NCBI RefSeq assembly: GCF_905404315.1
Contig: NC_066265.1
Span: 89,501-153,500 of the forward strand
Length of the DNA: 64,000 nucleotides
From: Leptidea sinapis
Taxonomy: Eukaryota; Arthropoda; Insecta; Lepidoptera; Pieridae
Reading direction: 5' to 3'
Position numbers and translations under genes: made by a program. The notes beneath the pieces are model-generated. The model did no database searches. It had not been told where the DNA came from and saw only the letters and a program-made list of their open reading frames with translations. This document shows positions 21,544 to 30,465 of the stretch, one piece after another (the first letter of the stretch is position 1; each line of letters opens with the position of its first letter).

Positions 21544-24013
21544 CTTTTTTTTCTTTTTTCGCTGGAAAATCCTCATGGATACCCGACAGGCACGGGACGG
21601 CACTGTCGGGTTATGCCGGACTCTTACCGGCTAAAAACCAGCGGTGTTCCTCCTCACCGTCTTCCGGCGGAGCTGCGGGAACGCTTTCGCACACTTCCGC
21701 TGCTCCCCCGACGGTTGTCCGATTCGGACCCATCTTGTGGACGCCCACCTGTGACGCCCCTCACCATTCCACTTGGCGTACCGGAACACGGGACACGCCA
21801 GCCGTCCCGGGGGTCTCCTCCAACTGGGCGATGGTACCCCCCGGTTCCACCGCCCGGAGACCCACATTAAGGGGGAAGGCGGCGCTCATGCGCTAGGCGC
21901 CTCCGTCCCACTCTCTTGTGGCGGATTGGGTTCGACAGAGGGTCGTCTTCTCTCACCCGCTCCGCCACTTCCTTTTGCGCCATAACGGCCTCGCAGAATC
22001 GGAGCAGCGCCTTCCACGCTCTGTCACTTCCAACCATGGCTCTCACGACGCCCGGCAGTGACAGGTCGCCCCCTATCTCCGCCACGAGCATCGCCCGCGG
22101 CTCCACCCACTCTGGGCATTCCGTCAGCGTGTGCTCCGCTGTGTCCTCTGGACACCCACAAGCGTGGCACACGCTGGTCAGCTCCCGACCCGCCACGCTG
22201 CACAGGTACCTGCCGAAGCAACCGTGCCCCGTCAAGATCTGCACAGCGCGGAAGGTGAGAGCCCCGTGTTGGCGATCGACCCAACATTCTAAGACGGGCC
22301 GAATCGCTTCCACCGTCCTGCTGCCGGCGGTCGGTTCCACCAGCCTGTCCTTCCATTTCTGGAGGAGAACCTGGCGGTCGAGTTGCCCCTGCCGCCCGGC
22401 TTCCACCGGCTCTGGCTCCACCTCTTCATCTTGTGCTGTTGCGCTGCGGCGCCAGTACACAGCGGAGAGCATCTCCGCGTCCAGGTCCCACGGTGGGGTC
22501 CCGGCCAGGACGCATGCCACCTCACACGAAATGGTGCGGTATCCCCTCACCATCCTGATCGCCATGACCCGTTGCACTTGGCGCAAGAGAGTCCTATTTT
22601 GGGCGCACAGGTTGTCTGCCCAGATCGGGGCCCCGTAGAGGGCCATCGACCGCACCACCCCGGCGCACAACCGGCGACATGCGGCTGTCGGCCCGCCCAG
22701 GTTCGGCAGCAGCCAGCTCAGAGCTCCTGACGCTCGCAACAGCCTGGGGACCAACTGCCGGAAGTGTTCCCGGAAGTTCCAGCGGCTGTCGAGGACGACG
22801 CCCAGGTACCGCATCGTCGACTTGACAGCGATGGAGACGCCGCCGACCACCAATCGGGATCCTACAGGAGGGGCGCGTCGGGCTCCGTGAAAACACAGAG
22901 CCTCTGTCTTTTGCAGCGCCACCTCCAGCCCCAGCCGGCGGATTCGGGCCACCACATGGGCCACTCCGGCCGTCGCCAACAGGGCCGCCTCACGGTACGT
23001 GGCGCCGCAGGTCGTGACGAGGGTGTCGTCGGCGTAACACGTTACGTCGACCCCCCGCAGATTGGCGCCCCGCAGCACCCAGTCGTAGCCGATATTCCAC
23101 AGGAGCGGCCCAAGAACCGATCCCTGTGGAACACCGCACGTCACGACCCGGCGGACCCACCTGTCGCGCGTCTGGTACACCACTTCCCGCTCGGAGAAGT
23201 AGTCGAAAAGGAGACGACGCAGGTAGTCGGGCACGCCATGATAGGCCAGCGCCGCCCCGATACAGCCCCAGGGTAGGGTATTAAAGGCGTTAGCAATGTC
23301 TAGAGACACCGCCAAGATGACCTCTCCCCGGGACACTGCCTTCTCCGAGAGGTCCCTTACACGCGCGATGGCGTCGACTGTCGACCGGCCTCGGCGAAAA
23401 CCGAACTGCCGGTCACTCAGCCCCGGCCCGACCTGTTCGAGGTGGTCGACGAGGCGCGCAGAAATAATCCGCTCGAAGAGCTTGCTCACCTCGTCGAGCA
23501 ACACTATGGGCCGGTACGCCGACGGCGAGTTTGCCGGGCGACCCTCCTTGCGCAGCAACACGAGCCTACCGATCTTCCACTTCTTCGGAAAGCGACCACG
23601 CCGCATACACGTGTCGAAGAGCTCGACCACTCTGGGCCCGAGGGCCTTCAAGGCGAGCACCCACACCCTACCGGGTACCCCGTTGGGGCCTGGTGCGGTG
23701 CTCTTGGCGCGAAGCCGCTGGACTGCGGCTTCCAGATCTTCTTGGGACACCTCGGGAATCGAGGCGTCCGGGCCCTCCGACGTCGCAGCCGCCATAGGCG
23801 GAAGCGCCGAGTCAGCCCTCAATGGGAAGAGAGTGGCGATGACGTTTGAAACCACCTCTGGTTGGAGACTCTGGGTCAGCGGAGGGGCCCAGGGGCGCAG
23901 CTGACCACGCACTGTCTTGTACCGACGCCCCCAGGGATCTCTATTCAGAGTCTCCAACCACTCTCCCCACGACTCGGACTTTGCCTCGTCTATGGCGATC
24001 TGCAATGAAGTGA
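21544..24013 (-). mobile_element. SART-like R1-clade retrotransposon H, 5'-truncated
   Basis: Read on the minus strand, the element begins inside ORF2 next to telomeric repeat at 24,013, has a 3' UTR (21,866-21,560) and ends in an A-rich tail that runs into GGGTTAGG at 21,543. Its orientation relative to the telomeric repeat is opposite to that of elements A-D. Opposite polarity in TTAGG arrays is the known difference between SART and TRAS in Bombyx. The sequence is GC-rich and its single long frame is open. Confidence 0.85.
21867..24005 (-). CDS. ORF2 fragment (reverse transcriptase and C-terminal zinc finger) of SART-like H
   Basis: An uninterrupted frame of 712 codons. It holds the RT fingers/palm (KEGRPANSPSAYRPIVLLD, about 23,540), QFGFRRGRSTVDA, SLDIANAFNTLPW, GVPQGSVLGPLLW and the active site YADD at 23,025-23,036, followed by the thumb. 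A Cys/His finger lies near the C-terminus (CHACGCPEDTAEHTLTEC, about 22,110-22,170). Unlike the TRAS-like ORF2s there is no RNase H between RT and finger. The endonuclease is missing because the copy is 5'-truncated, so it is dead as an element despite the open frame. The lack of stops suggests it inserted recently. Confidence 0.88.
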   Translation of the reverse strand: MQIAIDEAKSESWGEWLETLNRDPWGRRYKTVRGQLRPWAPPLTQSLQPEVVSNVIATLFPLRADSALPPMAAATSEGPDASIPEVSQEDLEAAVQRLRAKSTAPGPNGVPGRVWVLALKALGPRVVELFDTCMRRGRFPKKWKIGRLVLLRKEGRPANSPSAYRPIVLLDEVSKLFERIISARLVDHLEQVGPGLSDRQFGFRRGRSTVDAIARVRDLSEKAVSRGEVILAVSLDIANAFNTLPWGCIGAALAYHGVPDYLRRLLFDYFSEREVVYQTRDRWVRRVVTCGVPQGSVLGPLLWNIGYDWVLRGANLRGVDVTCYADDTLVTTCGATYREAALLATAGVAHVVARIRRLGLEVALQKTEALCFHGARRAPPVGSRLVVGGVSIAVKSTMRYLGVVLDSRWNFREHFRQLVPRLLRASGALSWLLPNLGGPTAACRRLCAGVVRSMALYGAPIWADNLCAQNRTLLRQVQRVMAIRMVRGYRTISCEVACVLAGTPPWDLDAEMLSAVYWRRSATAQDEEVEPEPVEAGRQGQLDRQVLLQKWKDRLVEPTAGSRTVEAIRPVLECWVDRQHGALTFRAVQILTGHGCFGRYLCSVAGRELTSVCHACGCPEDTAEHTLTECPEWVEPRAMLVAEIGGDLSLPGVVRAMVGSDRAWKALLRFCEAVMAQKEVAERVREDDPLSNPIRHKRVGRRRLAHERRLPP

Positions 24014-24067
24014 TAACCTAACCTTACCTAACCTCACCTAACCTAACCTAACCTAACCTAACCTAAC
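24014..24067 (+). repeat. Telomeric CCTAA tract with variants between H and D
   Basis: About eleven units, including CCTTA and CCTCA variants near the left end. It flanks two truncated 5' ends facing away from each other: H on minus and D on plus. Confidence 0.94.
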
Positions 24068-26662
24068 AAGAAAGAAGGTGAAAGCGTTTGGGATAGGGTA
24101 TATAGGATTATAAAGAAGGCAGAAAGGACCAGGGAAGATATGCCACTGGTAGAAAAAGGCATAGCGCTAAGCGCCGAAGAATCAGTGCAACTACTGGCTC
24201 ACAAATTCTTCCCGCCAGATAATATCGAGGTCGACGATGAAATCCACCGAAATATTAGAACAAAGGTTGAAGAAAAGTCCAGCAGCTCGCACGATAGCGA
24301 TAATGAAGTGCCTTTTACAAAGGCGGAGCTCATTAGCGTAGCGCGAAGCTTCAATCTGAGGAAAGCTCCGGGAGCCGACGGACTCACAGCTGATATCTGC
24401 TATGCAGCAATCATGGTGAACCCGGAGGTTCCCCTAGCTATCTTCAATAAATGCCTAGAGCTGGGCTGCTTCCCGAGGCCTTGGAAAGAAGCCTCAATTA
24501 TAGTCCTTAAGAAACCGGGGAAGGATGATTACACGGCCGCAAAATCGTACCGACCAATAGGCCTCCTGCCGGTCATGGGGAAGGTTCTGGAAAAGACTGT
24601 TATTAACAGAATAAGACATCATATACTCCCCAAGCTGAGCAGGAGGCAGTACGGTTTCGTTCCGGGCAAAAGCACGGAGGATGCTCTCTACGATATCATA
24701 AACTACACGAAAGAACGCATCCGCAGCAAAGAGATCGTTCTAATGGTGTCATTGGATATCGAGGGGGCATTCGACAACGCATGGTGGCCGGCAATCAAGT
24801 GCCAATTGGCACTAAAAGGGTGCCCAGAAAACGTTAGGAGAATAGTGGAGGACTATTTCACAGAAAGGAAAGTGGTGGTTCGCTACGGAAACAAGGAGCA
24901 TACACGAAAACCCGAGAAAGGGTGTGTACAGGGCTCGATTAGCGGCCCCACATTCTGGAACATCCTACTAGACCCACTATTAGTCAAATTAGAAGAAGAA
25001 GGTGTTTATGTACAGGATTTCGCGGATGATATTGTGTTGGTGTTCACGGGAAGAGACACACACACAATCGAAAACCGAGCGAACGTAGCCCTCGAAAAAG
25101 TAAGGCTATGGGGTGTCATGAATAAGCTCAACTTCGCTCCACAAAAAACCAACGCAATGGTTCTGACGCGAAGGAGGAACTATGACACCCCAAGGATCAG
25201 TATGGGAGGCACTAACATCAGCCGGGTAAAAGAAATCAAATTACTCGGGTTAATTATTGACGAGGGACTCACGTTCAATAAGCATGTACATCACATTACA
25301 AAAAAGGCGGCAGAAATATACAAAAAAGTGGCAAAAATGGCGAAACTAGATTGGGGGATGAACGGTGATACAATAAACGAAATATACCGAGCAGTTATCG
25401 AGCCGATCATAACTTACGCCTCAGCAGCCTGGGCTCCGGTAGCCAAAAAGTTATGTGTCAGAAAAAAGCTCGAAGGTATACAAAGGCCGTTCGCGCAGAA
25501 AATAGCTAAGACTTATCGCACAGCATCGCTAAATTCTGCGACGTTATTGGCAGGGATACTGCCCCTCGACCTAAGAATCAAAGAGACTGCAGCTCTTTAC
25601 GAAGCAAGGAGGAGGGGGTCATCCCCGTTTATACGCGAAGAAGACCAGATCGAGCGAGCTGTGCCTGCTATTAAACTGCCACACCCCACGGAAAGACCGG
25701 TGATAACATACACTGTCGTCGAGGAGCCAGAAAAATTAGAAAATTCAAACTCGGTGAACATATATACCGACGGTAGTAAAACCGAACTAGGTGTAGGAGC
25801 CGCATGGTCCAAATGGCATAAAGGAAGGGAAATTAAAAACAAGAAAATAAAGTTGGCGCCTTACTGCACTGTGTATCAGGCGGAGCTTGCAGCTTTGTGC
25901 AGTGCGGTAAGAGAGGCAAAGAGTCATGGAGAGGATGTAAATATATATAGCGACTAACAATCATCCCTAGCTGCGATCGCAGGCGATCGCTCTCTCAATC
26001 CTTAAGTTGTTGAGATCCGCAGACACTTAGAAGAGAGCCGCATTGTCGGCCAAAACATACAACTCTTCTGGGTGAAAGCGCACGTTGGCACAGTGGGGAA
26101 CGAGAGAGCGGACGAATTAGCGAGGAACGCTGCGGAAGTTTCAAAGGTCAAAGCGGCCTACACAGACTTTCCCCTGTCTTATATAAAAAAGAATATAAGA
26201 GAGGAGACAGTCAGGAAATGGGGGGAAAGGTATGACGAGGGTGATACGGGGAAGGTAACGAAATTATTCATTAAAAACGTTACGGACGCACGCACTTTAC
26301 TAAAACAAGGAAGGTTTAGTCCCGAGATGGCACAGATCCTCACAGGCCACGGCCCTTTCGCAGAGTACCTGTGCCGTTTCGGGCTGAAAGAAAGTCCGGC
26401 TTGCGAATGCGATCCCATCGAAATACAGGATGTAATGCATTTAATACTTGACTGCCCTATTTTCGGGCCCAAAAGGCTCGATCTGGAGCTCGTAACGGGC
26501 TTGGAGGTTAATCTCCAGGGGTTATCCGAAATGCTGGCGAGCAACAGACCGCAGTTGGAATTTTTTTGTAAATTAATAATAAAAAACACGCGTAAATTTA
26601 ATAATAGTAAAGGCGGGGCGAGGGGTGAGGCAGCGGGCGCCCACTTGCCAATGAATATCTAA
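24068..26662 (+). pseudogene. ORF2 fragment (RT-RNase H-zinc finger) of TRAS-like D, two stops
   Basis: The frame starts at the truncation point (KKEGESVWDRVYRI) and has no own start. RT spans about 24,310-25,250 (FADD at 25,019-25,030; QGSISGPTFWN). RNase H follows from about 25,760 (YTDGSK, YQAEL, HVGTVGNERADELA), with a terminal finger CECDPIEIQDVMHLILDC near 26,402-26,455. Two in-frame TAA codons at 25,955-25,957 and about 26,003 interrupt RNase H right after the YSD catalytic aspartate; otherwise the frame is continuous to TAA at 26,660-26,662. Confidence 0.88.
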
Positions 26663-26896
26663 GTATATTTACAGAAAAGTGCAAGCAGCCTGCCTCGCGG
26701 GCCAAAACCCACCGACTCAAAATTAAAAGAAATTATAGAATATATTTAAAGTTTAGATTAAACTAAAATAAAAGTAATAATGTATTATTATCTTGTACGC
26801 CTTATATACCAACTATTGTATAACCCTAAATTAAAAATATATACACCGAGTTTTATTAAGATGATGAGTGAGAAAAAAAGGATGGTAGCTTAGTCA
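26663..26896 (+). other. 3' UTR of TRAS-like D
   Basis: AT-rich non-coding stretch between the ORF2 stop and the terminal hairpin; no other feature recognised. Confidence 0.6.
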
Positions 26897-26900
26897 ACGT

Positions 26901-26957
26901 CCCCGGTGATAATGTAGCCGGGGGAGGTAGGCCGACTAGGGTGAAAAAAAAAAAAAA
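26901..26957 (+). promoter_or_regulatory. 3'-terminal hairpin plus GGTAGG and A-tract of element D
   Basis: The arms CCCCGG (26,901-26,906) and CCGGGG (26,918-26,923) enclose an 11-nt loop and are followed by GAGGTAGGCC, about ten bases and the A-tract. The layout equals that of B, and the AGGTAGGCC is identical. Confidence 0.6.
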
Positions 26958-26995
26958 CCTAACCTAACAAAAAAAAAACCTAACCTAACCTAACC
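26958..26995 (+). repeat. Two CCTAA tracts separated by an A-tract
   Basis: CCTAACCTAAC (26,958-26,968), then ten A residues (26,969-26,978), then CCTAACCTAACCTAACC (26,979-26,995). The second A-tract is the same kind of junction as an element 3' end but has no element attached. On the right the tract meets the truncated minus-strand element E. Confidence 0.92.
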
Positions 26996-28169
26996 GTCCC
27001 TCACAAGAAGTTTATCTTCTTGCTTTTTCGAGGTTTGACGGAGGACTCTGTAGATGCCGTCCCACAGGCTTTCGCCTGTTTGCGCGGTGCAGTACTCCTT
27101 CCAGCTATGGGTCTGTGCCGCTTCTGCGGCAGACTCATACTTTTCCCGGGCGTCGAGATACTGGCGGACGACGAATTCCCTCCTAATTGGGGCCGCGCAG
27201 CGGATGCGATTCTTCTTAGTAACCGCATCGCGCTTCAGGGCCCGAAGTTCGGAGGTCATCCACGGAGGTCCATATTTCAGTACTCGCTTCAGCTTTGGGA
27301 TTGCGGTCTCACACGCTTGGCGAACCGCCTCCTGATACTCGAGGACAACGTTTTCGATGTCCTCGGGGGCGGTTACGGCCGACACTCTTTCCACTCGGAT
27401 CTGGCGCTTTTGGAGCTGTAAGATTAGTTCCTTTCGGAACTTATCCCAGTCTGCCTTGCGTGTATTATATATCCGAGTGGTTGGTGCTGGGCCAGGTGCT
27501 TTTGCACGGCCAGCGCGGAGTCCTATCCTTAGAGCGTTGTGATCGGAACTGACCATGTCGGGGTCCACCCTCCAGGACTCCATCCTTGACAAGATACTTC
27601 GGCTGCACACCGTAATGTCGGCTCTGCTTGTACAGAGCCGACCTCCCCGAACCACTTGGAATGTTGGCTCGGTACCGGTGTTGAGGATGTGCAGCTGGTT
27701 GTCGTCGAAGTATCCTGCCAATTCGGCTCCCCGATGGTCCTCGTCTGCGCTTCCCCACCATGGGCTCCACGCATTGAAGTCACCTCCGATCACAACACTT
27801 AAAGTTCCCAACTTGGATCGGACGCTGGACAGACGTTCCAGGTATGGATCCAGGGGCTTATCCCCTTCCAGGTAGGCGGACACTATTCCAAGTGTCCAGT
27901 CGGAGAACATAGTGGCAATTACCATAGAGGCTCGGGTCACACCTAACCTGGAGGTCTTTATCAAAGACCGCTATTGCGGCCTTTGCGGGATTGGTCTTAC
28001 TAATCCCCTGGTCCATCTGAAAGACGCGGACCCCCGGATACCGCTTCAAGGCACCTTGATTACCTGTGTAGGGTTCCTGCAGCAGTGCCAGGCTCACCTT
28101 CTGACTGACAGCTTCCGCCATCAGTTCATCGGTTGCCAATCGCTTCCGCTGCAGGTTTACCTGTATCAT
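26996..28169 (-). pseudogene. ORF2 fragment (endonuclease and linker) of TRAS-like E
   Basis: It begins MIQVNLQRKRLATDEL at 28,169. The endonuclease has QEPY, GGDFNAWSPWWG and SSDHNALR motifs and matches B closely. A short inverted segment at about 27,908-27,930 replaces the B sequence and shifts the frame, so the frame before it (28,169 to about 27,930) and after it (about 27,925 to 26,996) differ. It ends by truncation at the telomeric repeat, before the RT domain. Confidence 0.87.
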
Positions 28170-28227
28170 GTGCCTCGAAGCAGCATCCCTGGGCCCGCGA
28201 CCACCTGGATTTATGACCGCGGTGCCC

Positions 28228-29835
28228 TCAGCAGTAACTCACGCCGAGGCGGGCAATGGCATCCTATTTCCGCCTCACCGGACAGTCGCCGCTAAATGCA
28301 CCGTGATTCGTCTTGTCCAGCTTAGCGTGTCGACAGTTGACACAGCTGGGCGGCTCTCCCGTGACATAGTCGGGGCATTCTGCTCTCACGTGTGGCCCCC
28401 CGCAGTGGCTGCAAAGGTCCGAAGACTCCTTGCAGTGGCGCCGCCCGTGTCCGAAGGCTAAACACTTCGAACACTGGATGAGCGGCGAGAAATCCTCCAC
28501 CCTTGACCGTTTTAGATCGAGGTGGACGGACACCCCGTCGACCGTGCGGCGCCACAGTGGAGGGGCCACGCGCAAGACAAGATGCATAAGGTGCGGATTG
28601 CGGCACCTTCGACGGAAGCATGCCTCCGTCGTTTGTTGGTCTTTGTGGAGGCCTTCAAAGAGCTCCTTGTTCTGGGCCCTAAGGGCCGCAAGGACCTCCT
28701 CATCCTTGAGGCAAGAGAGGACATCCCTGATGATTATCATCGGGTTTTTCCCTCTCGCCTCTTGGACTTTGAGCCCTGGATTGGCCCCTAGCCGAGTCTT
28801 AACGGCCTCCACTTCACCTCGTGTGCCGCAAGTTAGCACCAACTTCCGGTTACGTACCATGCGGACGCTGTCCACTTTGGCACCGGTTTTCGTTGGGTCA
28901 ACGGCCTTTCTTATATTGGTGACCACATTGTCACTGGAATCTTCCGGGGACTCACTGGTCACCACAATCGAATGCCCGGACTTGGCCGGTGCCTTCGCGG
29001 CCATCGCCGCGTAAAAAGGCGGTGCCTGGGCCCTTGCGGGCTCCTCTAGGAGCTTTGACGTTTTTGCTCCTAGATCGCGCACCTCTTCCAGCATCTTTAC
29101 AGCATCTTTATGCATCGCCTTCAGCTCTTCTAGAAGGGAGCCCATTTTCACCGTGGGTGGGGGGGGGGGAGATTGATCTTATTCATCTCCGCTATGACGT
29201 CGAATTCGATTACTCGGCGGGTTCTTTTCGCAACTCCGCCGTTTGCCCCCCCACATCTGCTTTCTCCAGCCGCTCCGTCAGCAGAAGCATCTGCTCCACA
29301 TGGCTGGACTCCCTCCTAGCAATGTCCTCCGCATGTCTTCGTTGCAGTTGCTCGACCTGCAGCAGGACATCGCGCCGCGCGCTGTTAACCTGAAGAGTGG
29401 CCTCGTAAAGAAAATTGAGGCCATCCATTACAGTCGCTCTTATGGAGCCTTTCAGGTTTCCAGACTTTTCCAGTTCCTCCTTGGCTCGCTGGAATACTCC
29501 GTTCGCGGTCTTTAAAAGGGTCGCGGTCGGGCTCTCGGGCCCCCCAACGCTACCACGCCTTCCTCCAGATGGCGGGGTGCGAAAAGCTGCATCCGCCTCC
29601 CTTTGGAGCGCCTGCGCCAGGGCACCAGGGTGCTTTCGGATTGTCTAGATCCCGATCCCGCTCCAAACTCGCTCCCGGAGAAGGAGGAACCCTCCCCAGC
29701 CTCGATACGACGGCAAGGTACTGTTTTGACCCTTCCGGGGTCCGAAGATGGCCTTTTCACGGTCGCCGCGGAGATCGTTTCGCGGTCGGTGTTCCGGAGT
29801 GTTCGAGTCGTTTTTGGAACGTATGTCGACGACAT
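28228..29835 (-). pseudogene. ORF1 (Gag-like) of TRAS-like E, several breaks
   Basis: Homologous to B ORF1. The N-terminal part may begin at the ATG near 29,835 (MSSTYVPKTTRT), but the B-like frame (TPPSGGRRGSVGGPESP at about 29,575, on to MDGLNFLYEATLQVN at 29,428) is in a different phase, so either a frameshift or a different start is involved. A further break lies in a G/C-rich run near 29,160-29,215. From 29,151 the frame is open through VDPTKTG and the knuckles (CSKCLAFGHGRRHC, CSHCGGPHVRAEC, CVNCRHAKLDK...) to a TGG-to-TAG stop at 28,264-28,266; the B-type terminus would be at 28,228. Confidence 0.83.
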
Positions 29836-29870
29836 GGTGCTGGGGGAAACAGCATCTAAATATTATTTAC

Positions 29871-30240
29871 AATAACAAAATAATTATAAAAACCTTAAAT
29901 ATGTATATAACTATAATATATCTATCTAAAACTAACTAATCTGGGAACGGTGACAAAAGGAATATGGGGGGTGTGTGTGTGGGGGGGGGGTGTTAGGTTG
30001 GATTTATAATATTATTTGATTTAACTAAGTACTTATATGTAAGTTATAAAAGGATCCGGTGTCAAATTTGCAAAATATTGCACCGTTCAAAAGATATTAA
30101 TTTTTAAAAATTTCTAAATTTCTAAAGTTAGCAAATATTTGGGATTATTTATAAAATCTGGAATTTTGAAATTTTAAAAAAAGGGACTGGTAGGGGCAAT
30201 TGAGGAGAAAAAGACCAAATATACATTAGTGTATATTTAG
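29871..30240. other. AT-rich spacer between E and the next fragment
   Basis: No coding frame. It contains a GT/G-rich simple stretch (about 29,966-29,992) and AT-rich DNA with several imperfect AAATTTCTAAA-type repeats near 30,105-30,130. It may include 5' UTR of E, but I see no match to the 5' UTR of B or C. Confidence 0.5.
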
Positions 30241-30465
30241 GCCCGGGGTCAAAAATGAGCTAGGACGCACCGTTCCCGAGATATCCCGGTTTTTCTGTCT
30301 AGATCTTCCCGGCGGGCTGGTGTCGCGTTGAGTTGTCCCATTGAGCTGTTCGAAGCGGCGGCTTGTTCCTTGTCTTGGTAGCTATCCAAAGACGTATCGC
30401 ACGCTGAGCTGCTCCCTCGGGATCTCCGACCTCGTGCTACGCGGTTTTGGTGAAAATCCTGTTCT
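30241..30465 (-). other. Unassigned coding-like fragment joined to element F
   Basis: On the minus strand the RT frame of F stops matching its relatives after HILPTMSSQQ (about 30,466) and the following 220 bp are unrelated to TRAS. Several open phases run through it (for example ending DRKTGISRERCVLAHF at 30,249), without a motif I recognise. It is probably a fragment of another mobile element. Confidence 0.4.

Larger units (their letters stand above)
24068..26957 (+). mobile_element. TRAS-like non-LTR retrotransposon D, 5'-truncated
   Basis: A third plus-strand TRAS family, related to A and B but clearly distinct. It begins in the middle of ORF2 directly after CCTAAC, as expected for abortive reverse transcription, and ends with a 3' UTR, terminal hairpin and A-tract (26,944-26,957) followed by CCTAACCTAAC. 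Confidence 0.9.
26996..29870 (-). mobile_element. TRAS-like retrotransposon E (B family), inverted and 3'-truncated
   Basis: Minus-strand copy closely related to B in ORF1 and in the first part of ORF2. It ends at 26,996 shortly after the endonuclease-RT linker (LLVRDG), joined directly to CCTAA repeat, so RT, RNase H and 3' UTR are missing. A 3' truncation is not what target-primed reverse transcription produces, so this end is a rearrangement breakpoint. The 5' boundary near 29,870 is approximate: the region upstream of ORF1 does not resemble the 5' UTR of B. Confidence 0.85.

Noticed and set aside
21613..23904. Several plus-strand open frames of 85-240 codons
   Set aside because: They lie antisense to the intact GC-rich RT frame of element H and have no homology of their own.
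28430..29014. Plus-strand 194-codon frame
   Set aside because: It is the shadow of ORF1 of element E on minus; codons mirror the zinc-knuckle region.
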